DNA of 64,000 nucleotides from Paracoccus sp. MBLB3053 (GTDB taxonomy: Bacteria > Pseudomonadota > Alphaproteobacteria > Rhodobacterales > Rhodobacteraceae), in contig NZ_JAVQLW010000001.1 of assembly GCF_031822435.1 (NCBI RefSeq), positions 2,055,501 through 2,119,500 of the forward strand. The letters are read 5' to 3'. The position numbers were made by a program, and so were the translations under genes. Numbering within the stretch: position 1 is the stretch's first letter; every line of letters starts with the position of its first letter. A model generated the notes under the pieces. It saw only the letters and a program-made list of their open reading frames with translations, searched no databases and was not told the DNA's origin. This document shows positions 15,745-24,291 of this stretch, piece by piece.

Positions 15745-17058
15745 TCAGGCGGGCAATTCCATGGTTGCCGAAAGCCCGCCGATCGCGGCGCGTTCAAGAT
15801 GCAGCCGTCCCCCGTGCAAGGCGGCAAGATCGGCCACGATCGCAAGTCCCAGGCCCGTGCCGGGCGGCCCGGATTCGTCAAGCCTGCCGCCCCGCGCGAT
15901 GGCTAGCGCGTGATCCTCGTCGCTCATGCCTGGGCCGTCATCTGCGATCGTGATGCGCAGCCGCGTCCGATCCAGTTGCCGTCCGTCGATCAGGATCCGT
16001 CGGTCTGCCCATTTTACGGCGTTCTCGATCAGGTTGCCGATCATCTCTTCAAGATCCTGCCGCTCGCCTGCGAAGGCGAGGCCGGGTGGAAGGTCGATCC
16101 TGACCTCGATGCCGGAATCCTGGATCGGGCCCCGCAGCACTAGAAGGATGTCGTCGACGACGGGCGCGATTTCAGTGCGCTGGCCAAGCAACCGCGCCGA
16201 GCCAGAGCTTCGCGCTCGCCGAAGGTGCCAGCCGATCTGGCTGTCCATCCGCGCGACCAGCGCATGGCCGGGATGGTCCCGGGGCAGGCTGTTTTCCAAT
16301 GCGGCAAGCGGGGTCTTGAGCGAATGGGCCAGATTGCCGACATGTTCGCGCGTTCGCGCAAGCACCAGGCGGTTCTGTTCAAGCAGGCCGTTGATCTCGG
16401 TTGCCACAGGCCGGAGCTCGGATACGCGGGGGAGGGGAAGCCCGTCGGCCTTGCCGGCGCGGATTGCACGCAGGTCGCGGCCCAGCCGGTCAAGGCTGCG
16501 CAGGCCCGCAGCGACTTGCAGAACGCTTGCCAGGGACAGCGCCATGCCCAGAACTGCAAGTGAAATGGCGAGCGGGCGACGAACGCGGGCAAGGCTTGCG
16601 TCGATCTCGGAGCGGGGTGCCGAGACGACGACCGCAAGTTCGCCGGTGCTGTCCGGCAATGAGAAAACATGCCGCAGGATGCGCAGCGGCTCACCCCCCG
16701 GGCCCGTGCCGGGGCCGCCAATGAAATCCGTGTCGGGTGGATTCATCACGTTGTCGAAAAGCGAAGCCGATTTTGCCACGACACGGCCTTCCTGCTGCAA
16801 TTGCCAGAACCAGCCCGAAAGGGGAATGTCGAAGCGCGGATCGGTCGGCGCGGCCGAGACGACAAGTCGTCCGGTTCCATCAATGCCCGATCCCGCGATC
16901 AGGGCGTCGGCTATGGCCTCGGCCTCGGCATCGAAGCGATCGGTCACGAAACGATCGAGAATGGCCGCAATCGCCAGATAGCCGACAAGCAGCGCCGCCC
17001 CTATCAGCAGAAAGGACAGTCCGATCAAACGCAGCCTTATCGAATCGCCGGGAATCAA
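15745..17058 (-). CDS. Sensor histidine kinase, FeuQ/PhoQ-like
   Basis: A 437-residue inner-membrane kinase. Transmembrane helices lie at about 9-33 and 162-184 and enclose a periplasmic sensor of about 125 residues; a HAMP region follows to about 236. The phosphorylated residue is His245 (NLAHSLKTPL). The N box is NLIEN at 342-346, and the ATP lid motifs are DDGPGM (373-378) and GTGLGLAI (400-407). The start overlaps the stop of the response regulator as ATGA, so both are one operon. The family resembles PhoQ/FeuQ kinases that read envelope or osmotic state. The adjacent PepSY proteins and opgGHC fit this. Confidence 0.88.
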   Translation of the reverse strand: MIPGDSIRLRLIGLSFLLIGAALLVGYLAIAAILDRFVTDRFDAEAEAIADALIAGSGIDGTGRLVVSAAPTDPRFDIPLSGWFWQLQQEGRVVAKSASLFDNVMNPPDTDFIGGPGTGPGGEPLRILRHVFSLPDSTGELAVVVSAPRSEIDASLARVRRPLAISLAVLGMALSLASVLQVAAGLRSLDRLGRDLRAIRAGKADGLPLPRVSELRPVATEINGLLEQNRLVLARTREHVGNLAHSLKTPLAALENSLPRDHPGHALVARMDSQIGWHLRRARSSGSARLLGQRTEIAPVVDDILLVLRGPIQDSGIEVRIDLPPGLAFAGERQDLEEMIGNLIENAVKWADRRILIDGRQLDRTRLRITIADDGPGMSDEDHALAIARGGRLDESGPPGTGLGLAIVADLAALHGGRLHLERAAIGGLSATMELPA

Positions 17059-17717
17059 CTGGCGACCCGCAGGACATAACCTTCGCCGCGCCTCGTTTCG
17101 ATGAGCCCCTCGCCGATCTTTTTTCGGAGCCGCCCGATCACCACTTCGATCGACTTGAAGTCGCGATCCGCAGCGGCATCGTAGAGATGATCTGAAAGCT
17201 CGCTGCGGCTTACGACGCGGTTCTGGTGATGGATGAGGTAGGACAGGATGCGCGTCTCGAACGCAGTCAGCCGCAGCGCCATTCCATTTCGGGTGATGAC
17301 GCCCAATTGGCTGTCCAGTCGCAAGGGGCCGGCCTTGATCACCGCCTGCGCGTGACCCGCGGCCCGGCGGACCAGGGTTTGTGCGCGGATCACGACCTCT
17401 TCCAGGCGAAAGGGCTTCACCGCGTAATCATCGGCCCCCGCGCGAAAGCCCGCGACCTTGTCGATCCAGTCCCCACGCGCGGTCAGGATCAGGACGGGCA
17501 TGTTGATGCCAGTTTCGCGCCAGCGCGTCAGAACGTCGATGCCGGGCATGCCCGGCAGGCCCAGATCCAGAATCGAAAGGTCGTAGCTTTCCGTCGAGCC
17601 CAGATATTCCCCCTGGATTCCGTCATGCGCGATGTCGCAGGAAAAGCCGCCATCGGTCATCGCCTGTTCGATCTGAGCAGCCAAAACCGGATCGTCCTCG
17701 ACGACGAGACATCTCAT
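17055..17717 (-). CDS. OmpR-family response regulator, FeuP/PhoP-like
   Basis: A 220-residue regulator. The receiver domain has the acidic pair at residues 8-9, the phospho-accepting Asp51 (SILDLGLPG), Thr79 and Lys101 (VKPF). The C-terminal winged helix contains LRLTAFETRILSYLIHH and DRDFKSIEVVIGRLRKK, the pattern of FeuP/PhoP-type regulators. It overlaps the PepSY gene by four bases upstream and the kinase by four bases downstream. A direct repeat 11 bases apart (18166-18184) in front of the operon is a likely self-regulatory site. Confidence 0.9.
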   Translation of the reverse strand: MRCLVVEDDPVLAAQIEQAMTDGGFSCDIAHDGIQGEYLGSTESYDLSILDLGLPGMPGIDVLTRWRETGINMPVLILTARGDWIDKVAGFRAGADDYAVKPFRLEEVVIRAQTLVRRAAGHAQAVIKAGPLRLDSQLGVITRNGMALRLTAFETRILSYLIHHQNRVVSRSELSDHLYDAAADRDFKSIEVVIGRLRKKIGEGLIETRRGEGYVLRVAS

Positions 17718-18142
17718 TCTTTTTCCCTCGTGCTTCGCCGCGCGCGTGTCAGACCCGATCCCCTGACTTCGAGAAACGCCCCGGTCTGTGCATCCAGGCG
17801 GATCAGCAGGACGTCACGTTCTCGTGTCAGCAGCTTGAGTTCATGTACAAGCTGAACGCCCCGTTCGTGCTCTTCGGGACGCGGCGCGCGCAGTCTTGCG
17901 GCGATCAAGCGGCCATGGAAGCGCGCCATCGCGATATGCATGGCATCCTGCAGGGGCATAACGCGCAGGCCGGGATCTTCCATCATCTCGAATTCCAGGT
18001 CCAGCTCGTCGCGTGCAGAATTCTGCAGCGGTTCGTTGGGTTCGGAATGGAGCATGTCAGGCGCGCCCAAGAACATTCCGACTGCCAGAGCGGCGGCCAG
18101 AACATTGCGAAGAAGCTGGGGTGTCGGAAGGGTCCTGATCAT
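17714..18142 (-). CDS. PepSY-like periplasmic protein, first gene of the two-component operon
   Basis: A 142-residue protein with a signal-like N-terminus (MIRTLPTPQLLRNVLAAALA and following). One PepSY-like domain fills the rest; it ends with LLIRLDAQTGAFLEVRGSG, the usual strand-turn of that fold. The frame extends further upstream (ATG at 18187), but a direct repeat likely to bind the regulator (18166-18184) lies there and the signal peptide begins at 18142, so 18142 is chosen. Small periplasmic proteins encoded with FeuQ/PhoQ-type kinases can restrain the sensor; a similar role is inferred here. Confidence 0.6.
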   Translation of the reverse strand: MIRTLPTPQLLRNVLAAALAVGMFLGAPDMLHSEPNEPLQNSARDELDLEFEMMEDPGLRVMPLQDAMHIAMARFHGRLIAARLRAPRPEEHERGVQLVHELKLLTRERDVLLIRLDAQTGAFLEVRGSGLTRARRSTREKE

Positions 18143-18165
18143 GCGATGTAGATATTGCGTGAAAA

Positions 18166-18184
18166 CCAAACGAAACCCAAACGA
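18166..18184. promoter_or_regulatory. Tandem CCAAACGA repeat, response-regulator site candidate
   Basis: CCAAACGA at 18166-18173 recurs exactly at 18177-18184, 11 bases (one helical turn) apart. This is the spacing used by OmpR/PhoB-family dimers. It lies in the divergent region between the two PepSY-type genes. Confidence 0.5.
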
Positions 18185-18275
18185 CATGTTGGCGATTGGT
18201 TGGTCAGACTCGCGATAGATGTGATTCGCAAGGGGCCGTCGCGCCCCGACTGTCAACGAAGACCAGGAAGACGAC

Positions 18276-19142
18276 ATGAGCAGATATTTTTCCTCATCGG
18301 TTGCCACCGCAGCATTGCTTGCGGTTCTCGCCGGACCGGTTTTGGCTCAAGAGGCCCCCGCACAACCTGCCGAACAGTCGCATGGACAGGTTCAGGTACA
18401 GGTTGCGATCCCGCAGGCCCTGCAGGATGCGGGCTTGACCGACGTCACCGGAAAGCCCTCGCGTCATGGTCAGAGGATCGAAGGCAAGCTGCCCGACGGC
18501 ACCGAGATCGGCGCGATCCTTGACGAAAGCGGCGAATTGCGCGGCCTGCGCAGCCACGGCGAGCAGCCCCTTCCCGCGACGCTTGTCGAGCGCCTGGTGC
18601 CCCAGACGGTCCGCAATCAGCCGATCTTTGCCGAGCTCGGTCAGGTTCAGGCGATCTTCATCAACGAGCGGGGCGTGATGCTGGCCGGTTCGGATGCCCA
18701 ATCCAACAGCGTGCGCGCAGCATTCGCCGAAGACGGTACCCTGCTTCGCTTCGGCCGCGGAGACGACCGCGCCAAGGAGATGGGGGGAAAGAAAGGCAAG
18801 GGCCATGGTCCCAAGGGCGACGAGCACGGCGCCAAGGGGCATAAGGGTCCCAAGGGCGACCACATGCGCGAGCACAAGGCAGAACGCCATGGCGAAAAGG
18901 GCGAACGCGGCCGTCAGGGCGCGCCCCGCGCCCAGGGCGACATGCCGCCGCCTCCGGCTTCTGGGGACGCGCTGAGCCCGGACCAGGTTCGTTCGAGCCT
19001 GTCGCAAGCCGGTTACACGTCGGTCGGCCAGATCCTGCAGCAGGGGCCCATCACCATTGCGCAGGCGACGAACCCGGAGGGAGAACCCGTTCTGGTTGAA
19101 ATCGCTCCGAATGGCGACGTGGTACGCGAACTTAACCGCTGA
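18276..19142 (+). CDS. Periplasmic protein with PepSY-like ends and a charged Lys/His/Gly-rich insert
   Basis: A 288-residue exported protein (signal peptide ending VLAQE, about residue 25). Residues 30-165 contain a beta-rich PepSY-like segment (IEGKLPDGTEIGAILDESGE). Residues about 165-230 are a low-complexity insert rich in Lys, Gly, His and Glu, with repeated GPKGDEHGAKGHKGPKGD-type units. A second PepSY-like segment ends the protein (AQATNPEGEPVLVEIAPNGD). The insert could bind divalent metal or anionic polymer such as glucans, DNA or lipopolysaccharide. It is divergent from the two-component operon and is probably a target of that regulator. Confidence 0.6.
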   Translation: MSRYFSSSVATAALLAVLAGPVLAQEAPAQPAEQSHGQVQVQVAIPQALQDAGLTDVTGKPSRHGQRIEGKLPDGTEIGAILDESGELRGLRSHGEQPLPATLVERLVPQTVRNQPIFAELGQVQAIFINERGVMLAGSDAQSNSVRAAFAEDGTLLRFGRGDDRAKEMGGKKGKGHGPKGDEHGAKGHKGPKGDHMREHKAERHGEKGERGRQGAPRAQGDMPPPPASGDALSPDQVRSSLSQAGYTSVGQILQQGPITIAQATNPEGEPVLVEIAPNGDVVRELNR

Positions 19143-19172
19143 TCCTGTCGCCGAAAACAGAAACGCAAGAGA

Positions 19173-19203
19173 GAAAGGGCGCGGTATCTCACCGCGCCCT
19201 TTC
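19173..19203 (+). terminator. Terminator after the 18276 gene
   Basis: GAAAGGGCGCGGT (19173-19185) and ACCGCGCCCTTTC (19191-19203) form a perfect 13-base stem with a five-base loop. The following bases are only moderately T-rich. Confidence 0.7.
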
Positions 19204-19337
19204 TATTTGCCGTTTTTCATTCAAGAATTGGCAAGCCTTTGCTACCCGACGTGAAATGGCTTGCCTGATGACTGTCACAATGCCAAATGCGCTGCGAAAT
19301 TCAGGCCCTTTCGCAGGCCGATACCTGGGACAATTCG

Positions 19338-20912
19338 ATGCATCGTCGTGATTTCGTCATCTCTGCCGGAGCGGCACTGACCGCCGTTGGCGCGCTTTCC
19401 TCGGGCTTTGGCCCGGCCCACGCGCAGGAGGCCCCGCCAGCTACGCCGGCCCCGCCTGCGGAAGAAGCCGCTCCGGCCAAGCCCTTCGGTTTCGAAGATG
19501 TCGTGGCCATGGCTCAGGACCTCGCGTCGAAGCCTTATGCCTATCGCGATGCCGATCTGGTCGGCACCTTCGGTAATCTGACCTATGACCAGTATCGCGG
19601 CATCCGGTTCCGTCGCGATCGCGATCCCTGGACGGGAAGCCGTGACTTCGCGCTGGACCTGCTGCCTCCGGGCGCGATCTTTCATGAGCCGGTCGATATC
19701 AGCCTGGTCGATGATGGTGTCGTCATCCCGGTGAAGTTCGACCCCCACATGTTCGAATTCGATCCGACCATCTTTCCTGACGGCGTCGATTTCGAAACCA
19801 TCGGCAATATGGGCTTTTCCGGGTTCAGGCTGCGCGCCCCCCTCAATCGCCCCGATGTCATGGATGAGTTCGTCGTTTTCCAGGGCGCGAGCTATTTCCG
19901 AGCCGTCGCACGCGGCACGCTCTACGGCATCTCGGCCCGGGGTCTTGCCATCGGGACCGGAAGCGCCGAAGGCGAGGAGTTCCCGCTGTTCCGTGGCTTC
20001 TGGATTCACAAGCCAAGCACGCAGGACCGCTCGGTGCTGATCCATGCCTTGCTCGACAGCCGCTCGGTTTCCGGCGCCTATGAATTCCGAATCACGCCCG
20101 GCGCCGAGACCGTTTTCGACACGCGGGTGGCACTGTTTCCGCGCCGTGACATGAAGAACGCGGGCATTGCGCCTTTGACGTCCATGTATTGGTTCGGACC
20201 GACCGACCGGACCCGCGTCGACGATTATCGCCCGGCGGTCCATGACAGCGACGGGTTGCAGATGCTGACCGGCGCTGAGCAGAGACTTTGGCGGGTGCTT
20301 TCGGGGCATAGCACACTGCAAACCTCGGCCTTCATGGATGAGGACCCGCTGGGCTTCGGACTGGCGCAGCGTGCGCGCAGCTTCGACGCCTATCAGGATG
20401 CCGAGGCGCGCTACGAAAAAAGGCCGTCGGCCTGGATTGCCCCACAGGACGGTTGGGGCCGCGGCACGGTTTCGCTGGTCGAGATCCCGGTCCAGAACGA
20501 ATTCAACGACAATATCGTTTCCTTCTGGCAACCTGCGGAAGTGTTGAAGACGGGGCAGCGCTACGATTTCAACTATCTGCTGAGCTTCGCGCCCGAGCCT
20601 CCGGACAGCGCGCCGATATCGAGGGTTGTCGAAACCATGTCGGGGCAATCCGTCAACAACCCGGCTGCAAGGACATATGTCATCGACTACGATCTTGATG
20701 TGTTCGGCGCAGACAATCCCGAGCCCCAGATCAGGACGTCTTCCGGCAGCATCGGCCATAGCTATCTGTTGCGCCTGCCCGACCAGGGGCGGATGCGTCT
20801 TGCTTTTGAATATATTCCGGAAGGCGCGAAACTTGCAGATCTTTCAGCGGTTCTGAATGGGCCGGAGGGCCCCCTGAGCGAAACCTGGATCGCCCGCTGG
20901 ACGCGCGAGTGA
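19338..20912 (+). CDS. opgG: Glucan biosynthesis protein OpgG
   Basis: A 524-residue periplasmic protein needed to make and branch osmoregulated periplasmic glucans. The start at 19338 yields a Tat signal (HRRDFVISAGAALTAVGALS); a frame extension to 19287 would bury it. The mature part shows the OpgG/MdoG features FGFEDVVAMAQDLASKPY near the start, YRGIRF, FHEPVDI and the later QDGWGRGTVSLVEIP. It is followed after four bases by opgH, with which it acts at the inner membrane. The length is normal for the family. Confidence 0.93.
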   Translation: MHRRDFVISAGAALTAVGALSSGFGPAHAQEAPPATPAPPAEEAAPAKPFGFEDVVAMAQDLASKPYAYRDADLVGTFGNLTYDQYRGIRFRRDRDPWTGSRDFALDLLPPGAIFHEPVDISLVDDGVVIPVKFDPHMFEFDPTIFPDGVDFETIGNMGFSGFRLRAPLNRPDVMDEFVVFQGASYFRAVARGTLYGISARGLAIGTGSAEGEEFPLFRGFWIHKPSTQDRSVLIHALLDSRSVSGAYEFRITPGAETVFDTRVALFPRRDMKNAGIAPLTSMYWFGPTDRTRVDDYRPAVHDSDGLQMLTGAEQRLWRVLSGHSTLQTSAFMDEDPLGFGLAQRARSFDAYQDAEARYEKRPSAWIAPQDGWGRGTVSLVEIPVQNEFNDNIVSFWQPAEVLKTGQRYDFNYLLSFAPEPPDSAPISRVVETMSGQSVNNPAARTYVIDYDLDVFGADNPEPQIRTSSGSIGHSYLLRLPDQGRMRLAFEYIPEGAKLADLSAVLNGPEGPLSETWIARWTRE

Positions 20913-20916
20913 TATT

Positions 20917-23088
20917 GTGACCGAAACGGAAAATACGATGCAGTCGCAGGGAGAAACCGATGGCGGCGCACGGCTGCCGCTGTCGGAAGATGCCGGCTGG
21001 GCCGCGCTTGACCTGGAATTGCCGGGTGGCCCCGCGACGCCGCCCGAAGCCCCGCTTGCAATGCCCGAGCAGGATTTTCGCGCGCGACCCCCGCTTGGCC
21101 CCGATAGCGGATGGCCCAGTCTGCGCACGATGGCTGCGCGCCTGATCGCATTTGGTGGTGCCGCAGCGATCGCCTGGTTCGGTCTTTTGCAGATGGACAA
21201 GGTGTTCGGGGACAATGTGACCTTCCTGCAAATGGTGCTTTTGGTGCTGTTCGGCATCACCTTCACCTGGGTCGGGTTCTCGTTCACCTCGATGATTGCG
21301 GGCTTTCTCGCGTCCAATCTGCGGACCCCGTCCGGGCCGAATGACGCGCGTGTCGCGATCATCATGCCGGTCTATCACGAGGACGCCGCCGCGACCGCCG
21401 GGCTTCTGGCGGCGCTCGCGCGTGATCTTTACCGTGTCGGCATGGCCGAAAGGGCGGAAATTTTCGTTCTTTCTGACAGCCGCCAACCCGGAGCAGTTTT
21501 CGAAGAAATGATCGCAATCAGCAGGTTGCGGGATATATCTCCTGTTCCGATCTGGTATCGACGACGCCAGAGCAACAAGGGCCGCAAGGCGGGAAACGTG
21601 GCGGATTTCGTCACCCGCTGGGGCGGGCGCTACGAGCAGATGGTGGTTCTTGATGCCGACAGCGTCATGGGGGCGAATACCATTCGTGCGCTTTCGGCAC
21701 GAATGAATGCCGATCCGGCCGTCGGCCTGATCCAGACCATGCCCATGCTGGTCGGCGGACAGACGATCTTTGCCCGCTTGACGCAGTTCGCGGGCCGAAT
21801 CTATGGGCCGGCTATCGCGCGGGGCGTTGCGGCATGGTCCGGCAATAGCGGAAATTTCTGGGGGCATAACGCGATCATTCGGCTTGAAGCGTTCGCTCAA
21901 TGCTGTGGGCTGCCGGATCTTCCGGGCAAGCCTCCGTTCGGCGGCACGATCCTGAGCCACGATTTCGTTGAAGCCGCCCTGATGCGGCGGGCGGGCTGGA
22001 AGGTTCGCCTGGACCATGACCTTCGCGAAAGTTTCGAGGGCAGCCCTCCGACCCTTCTGGACATGGCCGTGCGCGAGCGTCGCTGGGCACAGGGCAACCT
22101 CCAGCATTCGCGCCTGATCTTCTCGCGTGGCTTCGCCTGGATCAGCCGTGCGCATTTCGTCATCGGCATTCTCGGCTTCCTGATGTCGCCGATCTGGCTG
22201 GCGATGATTCTGGTCGGTCTAGCCCTTTCGGCGAATGTGCTTCTGTCGCGGCCGGATTACTTCCCGCAGACCTACCAGCTCTTCCCTGAATGGCCGACAT
22301 TCGATCCGGTGCGGATGCTTTGGCTGTTCATTGCCGCCATGTCATTCCTTCTGGTGCCGAAATTCATTGGCATCCTGCGCGCATGGCTGCGTCCGCTGGC
22401 GAAGAATTCTGGCGGAGGGGTAAGGCTTCTGGGCTCTGCCCTTTTCGAGATCACGCTTTCGGCGCTGATCGCGCCGGTGCAGATGCTGATCCAGACGCGT
22501 CAGATCCTGGACATCCTGCGGGGCCGGGATTCCGGTTGGGAAGCGCAGGTCCGTGCCGGCCAGATGCCGCCCTGGAACGTTGTACTGCGTCGTCATGCGC
22601 TGCATATTTCACTGGGCCTAGGTACGCTGGTCGTGCTTGCGATCTTCTCGCCCGGACAGCTCGTTTGGCTTTCGCCCATCCTTGCTGGGTTGATCCTGTC
22701 GCCGATGACCTCGCGCTGGTCGGCCAGTCCGGTCTTTGGCCGTTGGGCCCGCCGGCAAGGATTGCTCGTGACCCCAGAGGAACGTGAGCCGCCCGAAATC
22801 CTGACGGCGGCCAATGCGCTTGATTACCGCATCGCGGGCAGCCTGCCTCGGGATGGTCTGGCGGCGGTCGGGCGTGACCCGGCCATGCAGGCAAGGGTCG
22901 CGTCCTTGCTCCGGGCAGGGGCCCCGGCTGGGCCCGCGGCGGGTCGGCTGGACGCGATCTCGGCGGAAGCCAAGCTGGCCCACGCCGCGACGCAGGCCGA
23001 GGCGCTGTCCTTCCTGACCGAATCCGAGAAGCTGGCGATGCTCGAAACCCGGTCGCTGGTCGAAGTCTTCGCGAAGTTGCCGAAATGA
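20917..23088 (+). CDS. opgH: Glucan glucosyltransferase OpgH
   Basis: A 723-residue inner-membrane family 2 glycosyltransferase that polymerises the beta-1,2-glucan backbone from UDP-glucose. The cytoplasmic catalytic domain has the VLDADSVM motif (Asp246 and Asp248) and the RERRWAQGN signature. Membrane helices flank it (about 70-125 and 400-625). The start is taken at GTG 20917; an ATG at 20938 is an alternative. It is shorter than the enterobacterial protein of about 850 residues, mainly at the N-terminus. The stop overlaps opgC as ATGA. Confidence 0.92.
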   Translation: MTETENTMQSQGETDGGARLPLSEDAGWAALDLELPGGPATPPEAPLAMPEQDFRARPPLGPDSGWPSLRTMAARLIAFGGAAAIAWFGLLQMDKVFGDNVTFLQMVLLVLFGITFTWVGFSFTSMIAGFLASNLRTPSGPNDARVAIIMPVYHEDAAATAGLLAALARDLYRVGMAERAEIFVLSDSRQPGAVFEEMIAISRLRDISPVPIWYRRRQSNKGRKAGNVADFVTRWGGRYEQMVVLDADSVMGANTIRALSARMNADPAVGLIQTMPMLVGGQTIFARLTQFAGRIYGPAIARGVAAWSGNSGNFWGHNAIIRLEAFAQCCGLPDLPGKPPFGGTILSHDFVEAALMRRAGWKVRLDHDLRESFEGSPPTLLDMAVRERRWAQGNLQHSRLIFSRGFAWISRAHFVIGILGFLMSPIWLAMILVGLALSANVLLSRPDYFPQTYQLFPEWPTFDPVRMLWLFIAAMSFLLVPKFIGILRAWLRPLAKNSGGGVRLLGSALFEITLSALIAPVQMLIQTRQILDILRGRDSGWEAQVRAGQMPPWNVVLRRHALHISLGLGTLVVLAIFSPGQLVWLSPILAGLILSPMTSRWSASPVFGRWARRQGLLVTPEEREPPEILTAANALDYRIAGSLPRDGLAAVGRDPAMQARVASLLRAGAPAGPAAGRLDAISAEAKLAHAATQAEALSFLTESEKLAMLETRSLVEVFAKLPK

Positions 23089-24221
23089 AGCGGATCGCGG
23101 CCCTCGACATGCTGCGCGGCTACGCGCTTGTCTGCATCATGCTCGACCACATGCCGATGGGCGTGCTGCGCAGCTTTACCCTTGCGAATTTCACGGTCTT
23201 CGACGCCGCCGAACTTTTCGTCCTGCTTTCGGGCTTTCTGGTCGGCATGGTCTGGATCAAGGTCGAGGCTCGGGAGGGACGGCGAGCAGCGCAATGGCGT
23301 TTCCTGAAACGGGCCTACAAGGTCTGGCTTGCCCTGGTCATCGGAGCGGTTCTGCTGGCGCTGTTCTCGCACCTGCTCTTCGAGTTCAAGATGAACCACA
23401 AGGCCGTCTGGTTCCAGTATTCGCGCTGGATCGTCGAGAACCCGTTCGGCTACGTCGCGACGGTGGCGCTGATGTGGATGCAGCCAAACCTGCTCGATGT
23501 GCTGGCGCTTTATGTCCTGCTGATCGCGACCGCGCCGATCACCGTGCCGTTCCTGTTGCGTATGCCGTTCACCGCCATGGCGGTTTCGGCGGCAATCTGG
23601 TGGCTGTCCGAGCCGCTGAACGCGATGATCCCCAACCAGCGCGAAGGGCAGGGCCTTCTGTTCAACCCGTTCGGATGGCAACTTCTGTTCTTTACCGGCG
23701 TGGCCATGGGTGCGTTCCGCGACCAGTTCATGCCGGTCCTGCGTCAACGGACGGGGGTGCTCAACGGGATCTCGGTGGCGATCCTGCTTTTTGGGCTCGC
23801 GATCATCATCTGCTGGCGGATAGGCGCCCCGGCCAAGCCGGTCGCCGACATGCTGAAGCAGGTCTACGGATCGATCGACAAATGGTCGCTCGACGGCCTA
23901 CGCTACATGTCCATCCTTGCGGCGACATGGCTTGTCGCGGTGCCGCTGGCGTCGGCATTCGAATGGATGGCGCGGACGCTTCTGGGCCGCGACCTTGCCG
24001 AGATCGGGCGCGGAGGGCTTTGGTCATTCGTGACCTGCGTCCTGCTTTCCATCTGGGGTGACGCGCTCGACATGACGGTTTCGCCGGGTGCGACGGGTTT
24101 CCTGCTCAGGGTTGCCATCGACATCTGGGTCATCGTGGCGCTGTGGATCTCGGCGGCGCTCTGGCTCAGGCGAGAGGAATGGATGGGGCGGGTCAGGTCG
24201 TGGTTGACCCGCCTCACCTGA
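23085..24221 (+). CDS. opgC: OpgC membrane acyltransferase for periplasmic glucans
   Basis: A 378-residue polytopic protein with about ten membrane helices. The N-terminus (MKRIAALDMLRGYALVCIML then DHMPMG) matches the OpgC_C family, whose members add succinyl groups to periplasmic glucans. The Rhodobacter sphaeroides OpgC is the known model. Translational overlap with opgH (ATGA) supports co-synthesis. The substrate (succinyl-CoA) is taken from the family. Confidence 0.87.
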   Translation: MKRIAALDMLRGYALVCIMLDHMPMGVLRSFTLANFTVFDAAELFVLLSGFLVGMVWIKVEAREGRRAAQWRFLKRAYKVWLALVIGAVLLALFSHLLFEFKMNHKAVWFQYSRWIVENPFGYVATVALMWMQPNLLDVLALYVLLIATAPITVPFLLRMPFTAMAVSAAIWWLSEPLNAMIPNQREGQGLLFNPFGWQLLFFTGVAMGAFRDQFMPVLRQRTGVLNGISVAILLFGLAIIICWRIGAPAKPVADMLKQVYGSIDKWSLDGLRYMSILAATWLVAVPLASAFEWMARTLLGRDLAEIGRGGLWSFVTCVLLSIWGDALDMTVSPGATGFLLRVAIDIWVIVALWISAALWLRREEWMGRVRSWLTRLT

Positions 24222-24291
24222 CCGTTGAAGGTCCGAGCGGTGCGGCGATCGTACCGCCGGATCGGGACAGACAAAGACTTACGGAGACCGC

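Noticed and set aside
19275..20759. Long - strand open frame antisense to opgG
   Set aside because: The + strand product is a clear OpgG; the antisense protein has no family features.
24222..24291. Tetrahydrofolate riboswitch before fhs
   Set aside because: Only 70 bases and no matching structure.
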